NCBI GenBank assembly: GCA_902520595.1
Contig: CABYOM010000004.1
Span: 1 to 59,047 of the forward strand
DNA: 59,047 nt
Direction: 5' to 3'
Source of the DNA: an uncultured Candidatus Poseidoniales archaeon
Lineage (GTDB): Archaea > Thermoplasmatota > Poseidoniia > Poseidoniales > Poseidoniaceae
Part shown: positions 58,609 through 59,047 of the stretch, piece by piece
Position numbering within the stretch: position 1 is the stretch's first letter
Layout: every line of letters starts with the position of its first letter
Notes under the pieces: generated by a model
Told to the model about the DNA's origin: nothing
Databases searched by the model: none
The model's input: the letters and a program-made list of their open reading frames with translations, nothing else
Program-made: the position numbers and the translations under genes

Positions 58609-59047
58609 ATGGCAGATATTCACTACTTAGAGAATCCTCTTGAGACAGAGGAACTCTTGGAGTTATTATGTCCACCCGTTCGCAACTGGTTCAAAGATAA
58701 ATTTCCTGATTTTACCGACCCGCAAAAATTAGCAATTCCAGCCATAATGGAACAAGAGCATTTGCTGCTTTGTTCACCAACAGGTTCTGGAAAAACGCTC
58801 ACAGCATTCCTCTCGATAATTGATCAACTCGTCCGTCGAGCATTAGATAATAAATTGGATAAACGCGTATACTGTGTTTACATCTCGCCAATCAAAGCCC
58901 TTGCAAACGACATTGAGCGCAATTTAATCGGTCCATTGACAGAAATTTCAGAATCGTATTTACCGAGTCGAGCACAAGAGATTAAAGTCGGCCTTCGAAC
59001 TGGAGATACGCCCCAGTCAGAGCGTCAAAAGATGCTTCGCAATCCCC
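58609..59047 (+). CDS. N-terminal portion of an Lhr-type SF2 helicase (runs off the window)
   Basis: MADIHYLENPLETEELLELLCPPVRNWFKDKFPDFTDPQKLAIPAIMEQEHLLLCSPTGSGKTLTAFLSIIDQLVRR...VYCVYISPIKALANDIERNL...GLRTGDTPQSERQKMLRNP (Q motif, Walker A, motif Ia). Not in the ORF track because it hits the edge. Confidence 0.88.
   Translation, partial: MADIHYLENPLETEELLELLCPPVRNWFKDKFPDFTDPQKLAIPAIMEQEHLLLCSPTGSGKTLTAFLSIIDQLVRRALDNKLDKRVYCVYISPIKALANDIERNLIGPLTEISESYLPSRAQEIKVGLRTGDTPQSERQKMLRNP

Overview
The window is an archaeal chromosomal segment. Gene content fits a Thermoplasmata-type marine euryarchaeon (MGII/MGIII-like); this is an inference from the genes, with no phylogeny run. Most of it is housekeeping: MqnA/MqnE, a P-type ATPase, an OPT transporter, split transketolase plus transaldolase, ProRS, KptA, IPK, EF-2/S7/S12, UbiD, an exosome/SBDS/L37Ae/Pcc1/prefoldin/proteasome cluster, Dph6-like, PurB, TiaS, archaeosortase and an Lhr-type helicase. 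The items most worth a second look are: (1) a family of long imperfect-palindrome repeats (arms up to ~100 nt, palindromic centres CGCTAGCG or CGGTACCG) interspersed with small orphan membrane-protein genes at about 18.0-21.7 kb; (2) an Lhr-type helicase broken inside RecA2, with its C-terminal ~1440 aa on the minus strand and an Lhr N-terminus starting head-to-head on the plus strand 178 nt away; (3) a MamK-like actin outside any magnetosome context; (4) a fused type-I IDI + polyprenyl-diphosphate synthase directly after isopentenyl phosphate kinase. No rRNA, tRNA or CRISPR array was recognised.
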